Assembly: GCA_947441205.1 (NCBI GenBank)
Contig: CANETM010000070.1
Location: forward strand, 1-7,830
Origin: Bacteroidota bacterium
Lineage (GTDB): Bacteria > Bacteroidota > Bacteroidia > Chitinophagales > Chitinophagaceae
DNA length: 7,830 bases
Direction: 5' to 3'
This document shows, piece after piece, positions 7,067-7,830 of this stretch. The stretch's first letter is position 1, and each line of letters begins with the position of its first letter. The position numbers and the translations under genes are program-made. The notes beneath the pieces are model-generated. The model searched no databases, was not told the DNA's origin, and saw only the letters and a list, made by a program, of their open reading frames with translations.

Positions 7067-7658
7067 GTAACTGAGCGCTTAATTCCCATTGTGGATTTTG
7101 CTTAACGTATTCAATTACCAATGGCGTTATTTGTGCTTGTTTATCCCACTCAGGCTGTAAATATAATTTACAATCAGGAGCAACTTGTTTGGCATAGGTT
7201 TCAGCCCAATCAAAATCAGAATTATTAAATACAACCACTTTTAATTCAGAAGCAAATTTTAAATTTTCAGCTAAAGGAGCTTTAAACTTTTTCGGCGATA
7301 AGCATACCCAGTCCCATTGTCCTGACATGGGACTAGATCCCGAAGTTTCAATATTTGTTTGAAATCCAGCTGCCTTTAAAGCGGTAGTTAATGTGTTTAA
7401 ATTATACAATAAAGGTTCGCCACCAGTTATAATTGCTAATCGACCGGGATGTTGCAAAGCACTTTGAACAATTTGATCAATGGATAAAACGGGATGCATG
7501 CTTGCATCCCAACTTTCTTTAACATCACACCAAACACAACCTACATCACAACCCGCCAAGCGAATAAAATACGCTGCCTTGCCTTGATGATATCCTTCGC
7601 CTTGCAAAGAATAAAACATTTCCATTACTGGATATTGTTGTGGTTGGGTGTTACTCAT
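7044..7658 (-). CDS. queE: 7-carboxy-7-deazaguanine synthase (radical SAM)
   Basis: QueE turns 6-carboxy-tetrahydropterin into 7-carboxy-7-deazaguanine, the ring-contraction step towards preQ0 and queuosine in tRNA. The 204-residue length is normal for this small radical SAM family. The substrate-binding YSLQGEG lies at 16-22. The [4Fe-4S] cluster cysteines are Cys37, Cys41 and Cys44 in CDVGCVWCD (CxxxCxxC), followed by KESWD. The SAM-binding TGGEP is at 78-82, ETSGS at 104-108, a conserved SPKK at 121-124, and the C-terminus LSAQLHKYIQVP is typical. The ATG at 7656-7658 puts the protein start in the usual place before MEMFYSLQGEG. It follows folD by 39 bases and precedes the OmpA-like gene by 29, so it is probably in one transcript with them. 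No queC, queD or queF is visible in the window. Confidence 0.96.
   Translation of the reverse strand: MSNTQPQQYPVMEMFYSLQGEGYHQGKAAYFIRLAGCDVGCVWCDVKESWDASMHPVLSIDQIVQSALQHPGRLAIITGGEPLLYNLNTLTTALKAAGFQTNIETSGSSPMSGQWDWVCLSPKKFKAPLAENLKFASELKVVVFNNSDFDWAETYAKQVAPDCKLYLQPEWDKQAQITPLVIEYVKQNPQWELSAQLHKYIQVP
7491..7510. repeat. Perfect 8-bp inverted repeat with 4-base loop inside queE
   Basis: GGGATGCA at 7491-7498 pairs with TGCATCCC at 7503-7510. It is GC-richer than its surroundings and falls in queE codons 50-56, just after the iron-sulfur cysteines. One such stem is about what chance would give in a window of this size. Confidence 0.3.
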
Positions 7659-7697
7659 ATAATAAGTGATGAAAGTTTTGCTAAGGGCAGACTTTAT

Positions 7698-7830
7698 TTA
7701 TACATGATAAAATTTGCCTTCATAAGCTTTCATCGTATTTTTTAATAATCCTGCAATGGTCATTAAGCCAACACCTCCTGGCACTGGTGTCACAGCTGAT
7801 GCTTTTGTAATGGCCTGCTCAAAGTTAACA
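7698..7830 (-). CDS. folD: Bifunctional methylenetetrahydrofolate dehydrogenase / methenyltetrahydrofolate cyclohydrolase, C-terminal end
   Basis: The last 43 codons plus TAA (7698-7700) of FolD, which interconverts methylene-, methenyl- and formyl-tetrahydrofolate using NADP; the rest lies beyond 7830. The diagnostic sequence is ASAVTPVPGGVGLMTIAGLL followed by KNTM, the conserved C-terminal FolD block that lines the cofactor site. The usual wording is PGGVGPMT; here Leu replaces that Pro, with neighbouring residues intact, so I read it as lineage variation. The preceding VNFEQA fits the end of the Rossmann domain. The catalytic Lys and the start are not visible. It is the most upstream gene of the co-directional series, 39 bases before queE. 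Confidence 0.93.
   Translation of the reverse strand, partial: VNFEQAITKASAVTPVPGGVGLMTIAGLLKNTMKAYEGKFYHV

Noticed and set aside
7494..7745. Plus-strand 83-residue frame over the queE start and folD end
   Set aside because: It is antisense to two conserved genes and low-complexity in character, with no family resemblance.

Overview
This is a compact, AT-rich stretch of bacterial chromosome, almost certainly from a member of the Bacteroidota. Three things point there: a guaB promoter of the TTTG / TAnnTTTG type, gene leaders without Shine-Dalgarno sequences, and Bacteroidota-type protein families (DUF4105/Lnb, and a TPR + PD40 propeller + OmpA protein). A Chitinophagales-like lineage is a guess only. 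All eight genes lie on the minus strand, so transcription runs from high to low coordinates. No gap between genes exceeds 75 bases, and there is no RNA gene, mobile element or CRISPR array.

In transcription order the genes are: the C-terminal end of folD (one-carbon folate metabolism, cut by the window edge); queE (7-deazaguanine/queuosine synthesis); a 629-residue exported OmpA-family protein with TPR and beta-propeller parts, laid out like the type IX secretion protein PorE; dprA (protection and RecA loading of transforming single-stranded DNA); guaB (IMP dehydrogenase, guanine nucleotide synthesis); a DUF4105/Lnb-domain membrane protein, probably a lipoprotein N-acyltransferase; an alpha/beta hydrolase; and the N-terminal part of a short-chain dehydrogenase (cut by the window edge).

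Spacing suggests a folD-queE-ompA-like-dprA block. A Bacteroidota-style promoter then lies directly in front of guaB, with the Lnb-like gene 6 bases downstream of guaB and probably co-transcribed. The last two genes follow after 58 and 74 bases. Functionally this is a mixed housekeeping cluster: nucleotide, folate and tRNA-modification metabolism together with envelope biogenesis and DNA uptake.

The main anomaly is guaB. An otherwise complete, collinear IMP dehydrogenase reading frame carries a single in-frame TAG (2907-2909), and six codons later an Arg replaces a nearly invariant Pro. I see no new defence or mobile system. The points worth a second look are the broken guaB, the promoter almost touching the guaB start codon, the Lnb-like enzyme and the PorE-like envelope protein.
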